Shown: positions 56,021 to 64,000, counted from the stretch's first letter. The stretch: 64,000 bases of DNA from an uncultured Muribaculum sp. (GCA_910578835.1 CAJTSK010000014.1:1-64000), one strand, 5' to 3'. Program-made: numbers and translations. The notes: generated from the sequence alone by a model not told the origin.

Positions 56021-57151
56021 ATGGCAGGAAGAATAACACCGGAAAAAATCACCGAGCTGTCAATGTGTGAAGTTTTTGTATTTGGCAGCAACTTGGAAGG
56101 GTGGCATCATGGTGGGGCTGCACGCATGGCATATGACCGTTTCGGGGCTGAATGGGGCGTTGGGGCCGGTGCGACAGGCAAATGCTATGCTATCCCTACA
56201 ATGCAAGGTGGAGTCAAGGATATAAAGCCTTATGTGGATGATTTTGTGGAGTATGTCAAGAATCATCCCGACAACCGTTTTCTCGTTACGCGTATCGGTT
56301 GCGGAATAGCAGGCTTCACTGATATGGAAATAGCACCACTATTCAAAGATGTCAAAGATACTCCAAACGTATGCTTGCCTAAAGAATGGTTATTAATACT
56401 GTACGAAGACGAAGTGCTTGATACTTTTTGTACTGATATTATTCCCGGGAAGCCTAAAGTAGAGATACCTGAAGCAATCACAGAAGAAGACCTGAAGCGT
56501 CTTTGCAAAGAATATAAGTATGTGATTGGCGCAAGGATTGTTTCGGCACCAAAACCGGATATCAAAATCCGCTATGTTATAGATCGCGGCCGGTTTGGAT
56601 ATGCCAGCTTCGGCGATTTCTTTTTCTTTGGCGATTACCTATATGTGTGGACGCGCGATAAAGAATTTGCCGAAGACCATAATCAGGATGTCGTTGAAGG
56701 CTACTTTGGCGATGAATGTAAAGGTCGCGGCTATTGTCACCGCGTAATATTCGCTGGAATCGCTACACCATATCGTGATTCAAATGGCGATAGGATCTAT
56801 ACCGGCGACGTTCTCGACCTGCAAGGGGAATATAAATATGGGATATTTGCACTTGGGACACTCGGCGAGAACAATAAAGATTGTAAAGCTGAATATGCAT
56901 TCGTTCTTGACAATCATTGCATCACGCCGGAAATGTGCAAATCAATGACACGCGTTGGGACTGTGTTCTACCAGCTTGACTGGAACGATGTACCGCATAA
57001 AATTGCGGAGCTGTGCTATCGTTTTCAGCCTTGTCGTTCTGACGGTGTTGCAGAGAAAGACCGCATTGTGATGGCTAAATATACCCCCAATTTCGACCAA
57101 GAAATATGGAAATATCATGCCAACGAAATCCTCGGCATCGAATTTAATTGA
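56021..57151 (+). CDS. Macro-like domain fused to YopX-like domain
   Basis: A 376-residue cytoplasmic protein without signal or membrane segments. Residues about 15-130 have CEVFVFGSNLEGWHHGGAAR, CYAIPTM and FLVTRIGCGIAGFTDMEIAP. Their pattern of Gly-rich loops resembles macro (ADP-ribose-binding) domains. Residues about 225-345 have a YopX-like pattern: FAGIATPYRDSNGDRIYTGD. YopX domains are common in phage genes. The macro relation is my structural inference, not proven. Coupled to the WYL gene (1 nt), it may be an effector or ADP-ribose-processing factor in defence. Confidence 0.6.
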   Translation: MAGRITPEKITELSMCEVFVFGSNLEGWHHGGAARMAYDRFGAEWGVGAGATGKCYAIPTMQGGVKDIKPYVDDFVEYVKNHPDNRFLVTRIGCGIAGFTDMEIAPLFKDVKDTPNVCLPKEWLLILYEDEVLDTFCTDIIPGKPKVEIPEAITEEDLKRLCKEYKYVIGARIVSAPKPDIKIRYVIDRGRFGYASFGDFFFFGDYLYVWTRDKEFAEDHNQDVVEGYFGDECKGRGYCHRVIFAGIATPYRDSNGDRIYTGDVLDLQGEYKYGIFALGTLGENNKDCKAEYAFVLDNHCITPEMCKSMTRVGTVFYQLDWNDVPHKIAELCYRFQPCRSDGVAEKDRIVMAKYTPNFDQEIWKYHANEILGIEFN

Positions 57152-57197
57152 AAAAACAATCAAATACCATAAAATCAATAATAAGTATGGAAATCAA

Positions 57198-57341
57198 ATG
57201 AAATGCGCAATAGGTGAGCAACTTGTGAGTACTCATCTCATCGCTCATGGCTGGTCTACTGTCAATGTCAACAGTTCAATCTGTCGTGTCAGGGCTATGC
57301 TCTTCAATCGGGATAGATGGCGGTTTTTATTACGCCGTTAG
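57198..57341 (+). pseudogene. N-terminal fragment of a restriction-nuclease-like gene
   Basis: The frame starts MKCAIGEQLVSTHLIAHGWS and continues TVNVNSSI. The GE..V...LI..GW pattern is a common start of PD-(D/E)XK-like or related nuclease families, where DLIA and the catalytic residues follow. Here the next codons (CRVRAMLFNRDRWRFLLRR) do not fit and the frame stops at 57341, inside the reverse gene. It begins 46 nt behind the macro-like gene and is cut off at about 57285, just before the convergent dehydrogenase end. A truncated remnant is the likely reading. Confidence 0.45.
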
Positions 57342-58335
57342 CTCGCATGGCGAACAAATCGTAGGCTTCCTGAATGCGGCTGAGAGGGTAGCGATGGGTT
57401 ATCAGATGGGTGGTATCAATCTTGCCTTCGGAAATAAGCTGCATTATTTTGTCGCAGTCGCAGGCATCGACGCCGCCGGTCTTGAACGTCAGGTTCTTGC
57501 CATACATCCACGGCAAAGGCAATATCTGCTCCTTCTCATAGAGAGCGACAATCGTGACGATGGCATTCGGTCGGGCACAACGCCATGCCATTTCAAAGGT
57601 ATCCTTGCTTCCGGCAACCTCAATGACACGGTCGGCACCACGACCATCAGTAATCGATTTGAGAAAATCAAGGCATTTTGTCGGCTCTATTACCTTGATA
57701 TTTGGATAATGCTGGCGCACGAAATGCCGGCGGCTCTTGTCAGACTCGCAAACGACTATCTTATGTGGCTGATACAGCTGCACACATTCCAGCGTGCATA
57801 ACCCTGTCGGTCCGGCACCGATAATCAGCACCGCATCTTCCTCTGATATTTCAGAAATCTTGGCGGCCCAATAACCCGTGGCGAGGATGTCGCCGACAAA
57901 GAGGGCTTGTTCGTCGCTCACTTTATCAGGAATCGGCGTCAGACCATTATCGGCGTAGGGTACGCGGATGTATTCCGCCTGACCGCCGTCGATGCGGCAG
58001 CCCAACATCCAGCCGCCTGAAATGCAGTTGTTCACGTAGCCCCGTTTGCAGTAGAAACACTCGCCGCAGAACGTCTCGACATTCACGGCAACCCTGTCGC
58101 CCGGCTTGACCTTGGCGACTTCCGCTCCGACAGCTTCAACGACTCCCACCAGTTCATGACCAACGGTAATGCCTGTCTCCGCCTGAGGCACAGCCCCATG
58201 CAGAATATGAAGATCCGACGAGCAGATGCTTGAAAGAGTAACCCTCACCACAGCATCCTTCGGGTTGATAATCTCCGGCTTCTGTTTCTCAATCAGCGCA
58301 AACCGCCCCGGCTCAGTATATGTCAATGCTTTCAT
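57304..58335 (-). CDS. Zinc-dependent alcohol dehydrogenase
   Basis: A 343-residue medium-chain dehydrogenase. The catalytic zinc ligands are Cys38 (SSICSSDLHI) and His60/Glu61 (GHELVG). The structural zinc site is Cys90, Cys93, Cys96 and Cys104. The Rossmann motif is IIGAGPTG. The acid-rich end of the second strand (VVCESDKSRRHF) suggests NAD rather than NADP. The substrate could be a secondary alcohol, threonine or sorbitol type; the sequence does not decide. It lies convergent to the nuclease-like fragment and 107 nt behind the LlaJI-type gene on the same strand, probably an unrelated insert. Confidence 0.93.
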   Translation of the reverse strand: MKALTYTEPGRFALIEKQKPEIINPKDAVVRVTLSSICSSDLHILHGAVPQAETGITVGHELVGVVEAVGAEVAKVKPGDRVAVNVETFCGECFYCKRGYVNNCISGGWMLGCRIDGGQAEYIRVPYADNGLTPIPDKVSDEQALFVGDILATGYWAAKISEISEEDAVLIIGAGPTGLCTLECVQLYQPHKIVVCESDKSRRHFVRQHYPNIKVIEPTKCLDFLKSITDGRGADRVIEVAGSKDTFEMAWRCARPNAIVTIVALYEKEQILPLPWMYGKNLTFKTGGVDACDCDKIMQLISEGKIDTTHLITHRYPLSRIQEAYDLFAMRANGVIKTAIYPD

Positions 58336-58442
58336 CTGTTTTTACGTTAAGATACTTATTTTGAGATTTTATAAAAATAGTTAGTTTCTTGTCTAAATTA
58401 GATTTCTTGATGTATACTTTTGTGACAAGACATAACGCGTAA

Positions 58443-60599
58443 TCAGTTATAAAGTTTGTTTACGGTAGAATAAGAATGTATTTGTCCATTCCATGCAGTG
58501 AAGTTGGATACTTCTGCCACGTGGTCACCTAAGGATGTATATTTCCCAAGTTTTATATTAAGGCATGGCATTTGAACTGTTACGATGTTTCCGGTTTTGT
58601 CTTTGACTTCATCATATCTCGAACCAAAGGATAAACCGGTGATTTCGTAATAACCAGATATGCCGCCATCAAACATAGGAACAAAAAATTTAATTGTCGA
58701 AATATCTCCTGAGGGCATATATTTCATAGGATAAAATGTAGCATTATGGTTTACGAACGCAATATATTCTTTAGTATGACACTTTTCGCCATTGATGTTA
58801 ATTTTATGTTTCTTGATATTTGCAAAAAGGAATTTGCCCATGCCGTCGGGACTGTCGATGGAGTCTTTGGCGGCTTGTTCAACAGCAAGGTTATTCGAGG
58901 GGTCTTCGCCGAGATTAACGGGGACTACATAGAAGTTCTCGCCAAGAGTGGCACGCAGTCGGGCGTTTTCTTCGGGATATGATCTGTCGAGCGCAAGCGA
59001 GAAAAGATTCTGATTCTCGTATGGCCGGAATGTCTTGCCGAGGGTTTCTTGGAAGTGAGCCTTGAAGTATGCCGAGGCATCGACATCGGGATGGGCTGCG
59101 AGGGCATAGAACTCAAATTTTTCTTTGAGCATATCTTGCACGGCGCGACGGAACTTGTCGCGGACGCTGTGCCGCCATGCGGCTTTTGCACCGGCATTAT
59201 TTCGGGCATAAAGCGCAAGCACAAAGAGGAAATTTACGTCGTAATGTGAGAGCAGCAACGTGTCACGGTCATAGAGTCGGTTTTTGAACTGACGGCTGAC
59301 AGGCGGCTGATTGGGATGCGGTTCGGTATAATCTTCGTATGACAAGGTTTTCTTGTCAATGGAGGCAGAGATGAAGAAATTGGGGATTATATTGTAGCCC
59401 TCGGTAACTTCATCAAATAGCTGTATGCGCTCAAACGTGTCAGCCATGTTTGGCTTGCCATTGAGCCATATATCAAGATTCCATTGGATAACATTACGTG
59501 CGTAAGTTCGTTGTTTATAGATGGATTCCTTGCCGAGCGAGTTGCCGATTTTATAATATTTAGAGTCACCGATGTAGTAAATATCATCATCGGCTTTGTT
59601 GTTAATGAGCAGTCCGTCGTAGGTATAGAAATGGTCAACGAGCTTACCGTCGTCCTGTTCTTTCAATCCACGCGGTATATTGGTGTCTCCGATAAGTTCG
59701 TCAATCATCGCCTCAAATACGATGTGGAAGGATTTCACGAGTAGGTATTCGCTTTGCGATGTATTGACACGGATTTTGTATGCCTTATCGAAGAAGGCAT
59801 AACATAAATCCCATAGCTTGACGGCGGTGTCAGAGAAATACTTGTATTTTATCTGACGTAAGCGTGTACGCCCGAAGCCGTCAATGTATTTCCTGAACTT
59901 TGCTCCTGTAATTAGCTTGAACCCGAAATTGATATTGGTGCGGAAGCCGTAGGTATCGGAGATGTATTGCAGAATTGAGAAGAAGATTACTATGAGTTCT
60001 TCGTCAAAATTTACCTGACGCTTTTTATTGACAGGGTTAAGGTACGTTGGGCTGCTGTCTTGAACAAAGGCGGTAGTTCTGGCAATGGTCTTGCCCCAGT
60101 TTATCTTGTTAAAGCCGGAGTGCAGGTTCTTAAGTATAAAAGTGAAGAACTGCTGGTTTTCCTTGTTGAAGCGGATTAACGACAGGATAACATCAAGAAG
60201 TGTGTTACTTTTTTTCTTGTGTGATCCTTTTCCCTCGTCTTGAATTTGGCGATGGAGAACGATTTCGTTCTTATCGTGCGAGTCGTTGTAGACAACGATT
60301 GCTCGGTGAATCCATACGGCAAATTCATAGAGAAACTTTCGGTGTCTCTCGTCAATCTTTGCTTCGTCAAGATGTATAAGGTCTTTAGGCTCATATTCAC
60401 CGAATACCTTCCCATGTTCGTCAATAAGAACTTTAGGTAGAATGAAAACGACGTCACGGACTTTGGGGTGTGGATTGTAATAATACCCAACGTAGTTGAC
60501 CGATACACGTTGCTCAACGTCTTGAAGAGTGAAAAGCCCGTCAAGAACATCTGCTACATCAGACACATCATACTGGTATTCCTCAATCAGTAGTTTCAT
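58443..60599 (-). CDS. LlaJI-type restriction endonuclease (McrC-like partner)
   Basis: A 718-residue protein. The N-terminal half is helix-rich with NFDEELIVIFFSILQYISDT at 197-216. A PD-(D/E)XK nuclease core follows: Asp328 in YTYDGLLINN and Asp345-x-Lys347 in YYIGDSKYYK. This layout fits the LlaJI family of endonucleases, which work with a McrB-type GTPase. Residues after about 430 have no recognised domain and may hold DNA-binding or assembly functions. Its start overlaps the McrB-type gene by 17 nt. No methyltransferase gene is adjacent. Family assignment is fairly sure, specificity unknown. Confidence 0.82.
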   Translation of the reverse strand: MKLLIEEYQYDVSDVADVLDGLFTLQDVEQRVSVNYVGYYYNPHPKVRDVVFILPKVLIDEHGKVFGEYEPKDLIHLDEAKIDERHRKFLYEFAVWIHRAIVVYNDSHDKNEIVLHRQIQDEGKGSHKKKSNTLLDVILSLIRFNKENQQFFTFILKNLHSGFNKINWGKTIARTTAFVQDSSPTYLNPVNKKRQVNFDEELIVIFFSILQYISDTYGFRTNINFGFKLITGAKFRKYIDGFGRTRLRQIKYKYFSDTAVKLWDLCYAFFDKAYKIRVNTSQSEYLLVKSFHIVFEAMIDELIGDTNIPRGLKEQDDGKLVDHFYTYDGLLINNKADDDIYYIGDSKYYKIGNSLGKESIYKQRTYARNVIQWNLDIWLNGKPNMADTFERIQLFDEVTEGYNIIPNFFISASIDKKTLSYEDYTEPHPNQPPVSRQFKNRLYDRDTLLLSHYDVNFLFVLALYARNNAGAKAAWRHSVRDKFRRAVQDMLKEKFEFYALAAHPDVDASAYFKAHFQETLGKTFRPYENQNLFSLALDRSYPEENARLRATLGENFYVVPVNLGEDPSNNLAVEQAAKDSIDSPDGMGKFLFANIKKHKININGEKCHTKEYIAFVNHNATFYPMKYMPSGDISTIKFFVPMFDGGISGYYEITGLSFGSRYDEVKDKTGNIVTVQMPCLNIKLGKYTSLGDHVAEVSNFTAWNGQIHSYSTVNKLYN

Positions 60600-62427
60600 T
60601 CTGGCACTTTTCTATATTTAAGCCAAGGTCAGAACTGTTGACCAGACGCATAAACTCATTGATGCGGTTTGCATTCCACTGATTTGTGATATAAACCTTC
60701 TCTCCATCTCCGGTTGTAACAGACCAAAAACGGTCGCGTTGGTTGGGTAAGTCCGCAATTCGAGCTTCATAATCTGATGCAGAAAGAATGAAATAGGGGA
60801 GTTGAGGATTCACCTTATTCCATTTGTCGATTACTTCGGCGGCGGTAAGCAAGGGGTTGGCTTCAACGTACTTTCGCAGTGAGCGCAGTACGGTCTGACG
60901 CTTGTTATTCTTACCCTCACCATTTATGGAGTAGCGAGATAAATCACGCTGACTTTTACTATTTTCCAAGGCTTCTCCTTCTGAAGAATCTTCGTCCTCA
61001 ATTGAGTTAATGTCAACATCTACAATATCGAGTTTGAAGTTGGCTATTAAGTTGGCAAGCGCGTGTGGTTGGTCTTTATCGAAGAAGTCAGTAAAAATGA
61101 ATGAGCGTTTTTTATCCTTATTCTTGAAAAGCTCGCTCGAAACATCAAAGTCCTTGAATACGTCTGTCCAGAGATAGAATAGCACTTTGTTCAGGAATAC
61201 GTCTTCCGAAATAATACCGGTGGCATTATCAGCCTTGGCAAAGAAATATCCCATCTGCTTGTCTGAGGATTCTGTAAGCGCATAGATTTCGGGGTTGATT
61301 TTGCCAAGGAACTGCCCCCATGAATAGATGTTGTCTCCAATTTGGAATTTCCAGTCAATCGGCTGCTGCGTTTTCTTGTCGAGTGGGTGGTACTCGATAG
61401 GCATATACTTCCAGTTCCAGCGACGTTTGAAAGCAGAGTCGATGGGGAAAAGCGACTGGTCGCTTGTGTTCATCGTCGCCCAAATATAGAGATTGGGAGG
61501 CAGGAGTAGAAGTTTGCCGTTGAGAATGTCTTGACCGACAGCCTGGGTTTTGCCGTTATCTTTGAGCAAAACAAAAGCACGGATAGCTTCTTTCTGGTCG
61601 TCAGAAAGGGAGGCAAAGCCTTTGTTGTCACCACTTAGGAATTGCGATATGTCTTCGTCTGCATGAATGGCGTATGACGAACTGCCCGCATTGTTGCGGT
61701 CGAGCAGTTGGAAAAGGTCGCCAAAAATTTGAGCACAGTTGCCTCGGTTTATCTCTTCAATAATGAGGAAATAAGGTCGATCAAGATTACTCCATGCTGC
61801 CACGTATGCTTTCAGGAAAGCCTGTGGCACATATTTATAGACGATTTTCTTCTCAGTGCCGGGGTGTCCGTTCTTGCCGGCGGCAAACTGAACGGACTCT
61901 CCGTAAATAGAGTTAATCGGCACGTTCTCCATAGTAGGTTTATAAGCGCCAACAAACGACGCATAGTCACTGTCAGGGTGAAACGTTGTGCGTACCGAGT
62001 TTACATCGTCGGTCTTATCATCAATGGTGAATGACTTACCTGTACCTGGAGCCCCATAATATATTACTTGCAGTGGCTCATCCACGGGTAATGAGTGATT
62101 GTTAACGGTCGCAGCTATGGTTTTGTCTGTTGCACTCAGTTGTTCTCCTAAAACCATTTTAGCCATTGTTGTCAGAGTAGAGGTATAGCCGTATTCAAAT
62201 TTATCAATGTCGGTTTTGCCAGATAAGTCCTCTCTCGCTTGGGCTGCAGAATTATAAGGGTGTTTTTCAAAATAGTCTACATATTCGTCTAATAGCAATC
62301 GCGAAATTGTGCGGACACCAGTAACGCCCTTGCTGTTATTTTTTACAAGATAGCAAAGTGAGTCAGAATCAAGTATTTCGATTTGACCATTAGTCGATTT
62401 AAACCCTTTTTGAAGTGTGTAGCGCAT
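60583..62427 (-). CDS. McrB-type AAA+ GTPase of a LlaJI/McrBC-like system
   Basis: A 614-residue AAA+ protein. The N-terminal about 115 residues are a specificity-type domain that I do not recognise. The motor has Walker A GAPGTGKS (125-132), Walker B LIIEEINRGN (221-230), the McrB signature MNTSDQS (319-325) and arginines 336-337 in FKRRW. These are the marks of McrB and LlaJI.R1, which hydrolyse GTP and move DNA to the nuclease. A C-terminal domain after about 480 includes acidic linker residues. It is the first gene of the pair, with a -7 box about 143 nt upstream. Confidence 0.9.
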   Translation of the reverse strand: MRYTLQKGFKSTNGQIEILDSDSLCYLVKNNSKGVTGVRTISRLLLDEYVDYFEKHPYNSAAQAREDLSGKTDIDKFEYGYTSTLTTMAKMVLGEQLSATDKTIAATVNNHSLPVDEPLQVIYYGAPGTGKSFTIDDKTDDVNSVRTTFHPDSDYASFVGAYKPTMENVPINSIYGESVQFAAGKNGHPGTEKKIVYKYVPQAFLKAYVAAWSNLDRPYFLIIEEINRGNCAQIFGDLFQLLDRNNAGSSSYAIHADEDISQFLSGDNKGFASLSDDQKEAIRAFVLLKDNGKTQAVGQDILNGKLLLLPPNLYIWATMNTSDQSLFPIDSAFKRRWNWKYMPIEYHPLDKKTQQPIDWKFQIGDNIYSWGQFLGKINPEIYALTESSDKQMGYFFAKADNATGIISEDVFLNKVLFYLWTDVFKDFDVSSELFKNKDKKRSFIFTDFFDKDQPHALANLIANFKLDIVDVDINSIEDEDSSEGEALENSKSQRDLSRYSINGEGKNNKRQTVLRSLRKYVEANPLLTAAEVIDKWNKVNPQLPYFILSASDYEARIADLPNQRDRFWSVTTGDGEKVYITNQWNANRINEFMRLVNSSDLGLNIEKCQNETTD

Positions 62428-62569
62428 TGTCTGGAATAAAAGTGCTTTCCAAGTAGGGCTGACGGGCGACCATACCCTTTTGCGACCACAAGGAAGTTCC
62501 TTAATATGATGTACATAAGTTATTACTTACATAGATTGGTCTTTGTCAGCGCAAGCGCAGTATAGATTA

Positions 62570-62577
62570 CAAAGCTA
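62570..62577 (-). promoter_or_regulatory. Candidate -7 box for the McrB-type gene
   Basis: The - strand reads TAGCTTTG (TAnnTTTG) 143 nt before the McrB-type start, which would give a long leader. Confidence 0.4.
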
Positions 62578-62813
62578 CGAAATTTTTTCGAGACTTTGGC
62601 TGTCGCGGATAAAGTTAGTAAGGAGAGTGGGCGAAAATGCGACACATAAAAGTTAAGAATCGTTATTTTGCCATGGATAAGTTCAAACTCAGGCGCAGCA
62701 GCCATGGAATTGCCCCGTATCAGCATCGATATAGTAAGACTGAACTCGCCTGACAATGCCATAACAAAGTTATTTAAGATATTTCCTCTTGACATTTAAC
62801 AGGTTTCGATTTC

Positions 62814-62936
62814 TCATTCCCAGACACGGATTACCCGCAATCCAAGGGGTTTCAGCTCTGCTTCATTGCGGGTACCTCAATCAATGTTGCCTTTCCAAAA
62901 GCTTACATTCGACTTCGGTAATCGGAAATCCTTCAT
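62814..62936 (-). pseudogene. vsr remnant (very short patch repair endonuclease, C-terminal part)
   Basis: On the - strand the frame reads FRLPKSNVSFWKGNID, an in-frame TGA (62877-62879), then GTRNEAELKPLGLRVIRVWE and a stop at 62814-62816. The two blocks match the C-terminal pattern of Vsr proteins (PK.n..FW..KI..N..RD..N...L..LGWRV..VWE). About four codons between the blocks are missing and the N-terminal catalytic part is gone. Vsr repairs T:G mismatches arising from 5-methylcytosine, so it marks a former cytosine methyltransferase neighbourhood. The identification is by eye. Confidence 0.6.
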
Positions 62937-63082
62937 GTTAAGACTGTCCAAACTATACTCTTGACATCCCCTCCGCCCACCGGAAAAATCCCCTGACCCG
63001 CAACAGCGGCACTCCATATAAAAATTTTGTCTCGGGTAGGGGAGCAAAGCTCCTCAAGCGTTGGGGCGTATCTTTTACAAAA

Positions 63083-63129
63083 TCAGCGGGTTAAACATTT
63101 GCGTCCTTATAACCAATTTAACCCACTGA
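63083..63129. repeat. Imperfect inverted repeat
   Basis: TCAGCGGGTTAAA (63083-63095) and TTTAACCCACTGA (63117-63129) pair over 13 positions with one mismatch and a 21-nt loop. No T-run follows. Possibly the edge of an inserted segment or a weak terminator. Confidence 0.5.
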
Positions 63130-63224
63130 ATTATTCACATGCTATAAAAGAGAATATTTGTGACTTCTTGCGCTGTCCCACTTATCGGCTGGATTGTGCT
63201 CAAATATAGCAGTAGTGAGGAGCT

Positions 63225-64000
63225 TCAGTAAGAAGAGTCGGCAAGTAGCCATTGATGAGCTGAGATTACATTTATCTTGACATCGTCCAGTATCTCGGTA
63301 CGGGTCTGCGACATGGCAACAAGAGTCAAGTTGTCACATTTTAATTTCCGGGAGGCCTCAACAAGCGCCATCAATTCACGCTTTAATGTCTTGGGATTGC
63401 TGATGTCAAGCGAAACCTGTATTAACTCCGTCGCCTTAGAGTGGTCGGTAACGACAAAGTCCACTTCGCGTGATGTAGACCCCGGGCGATAGTAGTATAT
63501 GTCCTGATATGATGGATTGGTGCGTCGACTTAATTCCATCAATACCACATTCTCCAAACGCCAACCAAGATTCTCCGACGACAACGCATTATGGCGATAG
63601 GTCATCAATCCTGTATCAATGATATAAACCTTATCACCGCGAATGCGCTCGCTACTCTTATATAAAAATTTACTTATCGGCAGTGTCAAAAATGCCTGCG
63701 TGAGATAATCCATGTAATTTCGGACGGTCTTCGCTGTGCCGATACCAAGGTTCTCTGTTATGTCTTTAACGTTAGCCAACTGTCCGACATTATTGATGAA
63801 ATGATTGGCTAATACTTTGATGCCTTCCTCATTGCGCAACTTGAAACGAGCCTTGATGTCCTTGGTAATTATTGTGTTTACAATCCCTTCAACATACGCA
63901 TGACGATTTGATATGCCATCTAACTCTGGGAAACCTCCTTCCAGAAGATACTCACGCAGGGCTACCTGTTGCGCCGCAAGATTTTTGGTGGTTGGTTTGT
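63225..64000 (-). CDS. ATP-binding protein with DUF4143, 5' part outside window
   Basis: The frame is open to the window end on the - strand; about 258 codons are visible. The apparent start in the middle is an internal TTG. The visible part begins with KNLAAQQVALREYLLEGGFP and VEGIVNTIITKDIKARFKL, the C-terminal side of the AAA_14 ATPase. The DUF4143 domain follows: TENLGIGTAKTVRNYMDYLT, IDTGLMTYRHNAL, and the nuclease-like end VDFVVTDHSKATELIQVSL. These large ATPases are frequent and variable in Bacteroidales, and their role is unknown. The N-terminal P-loop must lie beyond position 64000. Confidence 0.87.
   Translation of the reverse strand, partial: KPTTKNLAAQQVALREYLLEGGFPELDGISNRHAYVEGIVNTIITKDIKARFKLRNEEGIKVLANHFINNVGQLANVKDITENLGIGTAKTVRNYMDYLTQAFLTLPISKFLYKSSERIRGDKVYIIDTGLMTYRHNALSSENLGWRLENVVLMELSRRTNPSYQDIYYYRPGSTSREVDFVVTDHSKATELIQVSLDISNPKTLKRELMALVEASRKLKCDNLTLVAMSQTRTEILDDVKINVISAHQWLLADSSY

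Larger units (their letters stand above)
62428..63224. other. 797-nt region with decayed sequence
   Basis: No intact gene. From left to right it holds a leader region for the McrB-type gene (-7 box at 62570-62577), a vsr remnant (62814-62936), GC-rich sequence without a frame (62960-63060), a 13-bp imperfect inverted repeat (63083-63129), and a TATATTTG box on the - strand (63201-63208). The mixture suggests repeated deletion and insertion. Confidence 0.6.

Noticed and set aside
57247..57801. 184-codon + strand frame opposite the alcohol dehydrogenase
   Set aside because: It lies antisense to a clear enzyme gene and shows no domain; only its first part overlaps the real nuclease-like fragment in another frame.
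62523..62795. 90-codon frame on the - strand upstream of the McrB-type gene
   Set aside because: No family resemblance, and it spans the probable promoter; likely chance.

Overview
The window comes from a gut-type member of the Bacteroidota, most likely order Bacteroidales. A Muribaculaceae-like organism is my best guess, but no rRNA is present to place it. The evidence is a SusC/SusD pair with a hybrid two-component regulator, starts without clear Shine-Dalgarno sequences, many upstream regions carrying the Bacteroidales -7 box TAnnTTTG, a sodium-pumping methylmalonyl-CoA decarboxylase set of the succinate/propionate pathway, and lipoproteins with short lipoboxes.

Layout. 1-10.4 kb: the rplK(partial)-rplA-rplJ-rplL-rpoB-rpoC operon on the + strand, with a hairpin between rplL and rpoB and a strong terminator after rpoC. 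10.4-15.8 kb: a PepSY-like lipoprotein, a C45-like Ntn hydrolase, a thioredoxin lipoprotein, malate dehydrogenase and an RlhA-type U32 protein. 15.8-21.5 kb: a complete tripartite RND efflux operon on the - strand. 21.9-27.5 kb: a small winged-helix protein, a QueD-like protein lacking the usual catalytic cysteine, and a DUF3737-PatB-MATE operon followed by a DUF362 lipoprotein. 27.7-32.6 kb: rpsU-xerC-hpf, and aspS-nif3-zinc ribbon. 33.4-38.0 kb: the operon mce-mmdA-oadG-biotin carrier-oadB for decarboxylation of methylmalonyl-CoA. 38.4-42.2 kb: dnaK, a zeta-toxin pair and a SpoU methyltransferase.

42.3-54.3 kb is a compact fructan/fructoside utilisation locus. SusD and SusC import the sugar. 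A hybrid two-component system with a periplasmic-binding-protein sensor probably senses fructose. A divergent operon encodes a GH32 hydrolase, an MFS sugar importer and a PfkB fructokinase.

54.4-64 kb is accessory. After a GNAT acetyltransferase comes a tightly coupled pair, a WYL regulator and a macro-like/YopX-like fusion protein. Then follow a truncated nuclease-like fragment, a zinc alcohol dehydrogenase, and a McrB-type AAA GTPase with a LlaJI-type endonuclease. Next to these is a decayed vsr (very short patch repair) remnant but no methyltransferase in the window, and the window ends in a partial DUF4143 ATPase. This looks like a defence island that has lost and gained pieces. The WYL/macro pair and the LlaJI module without a methyltransferase are the best candidates for something undescribed.

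No rRNA, tRNA, CRISPR array or insertion sequence was recognised. All family names rest on reading the protein sequences and recalling family motifs; no database search was run.
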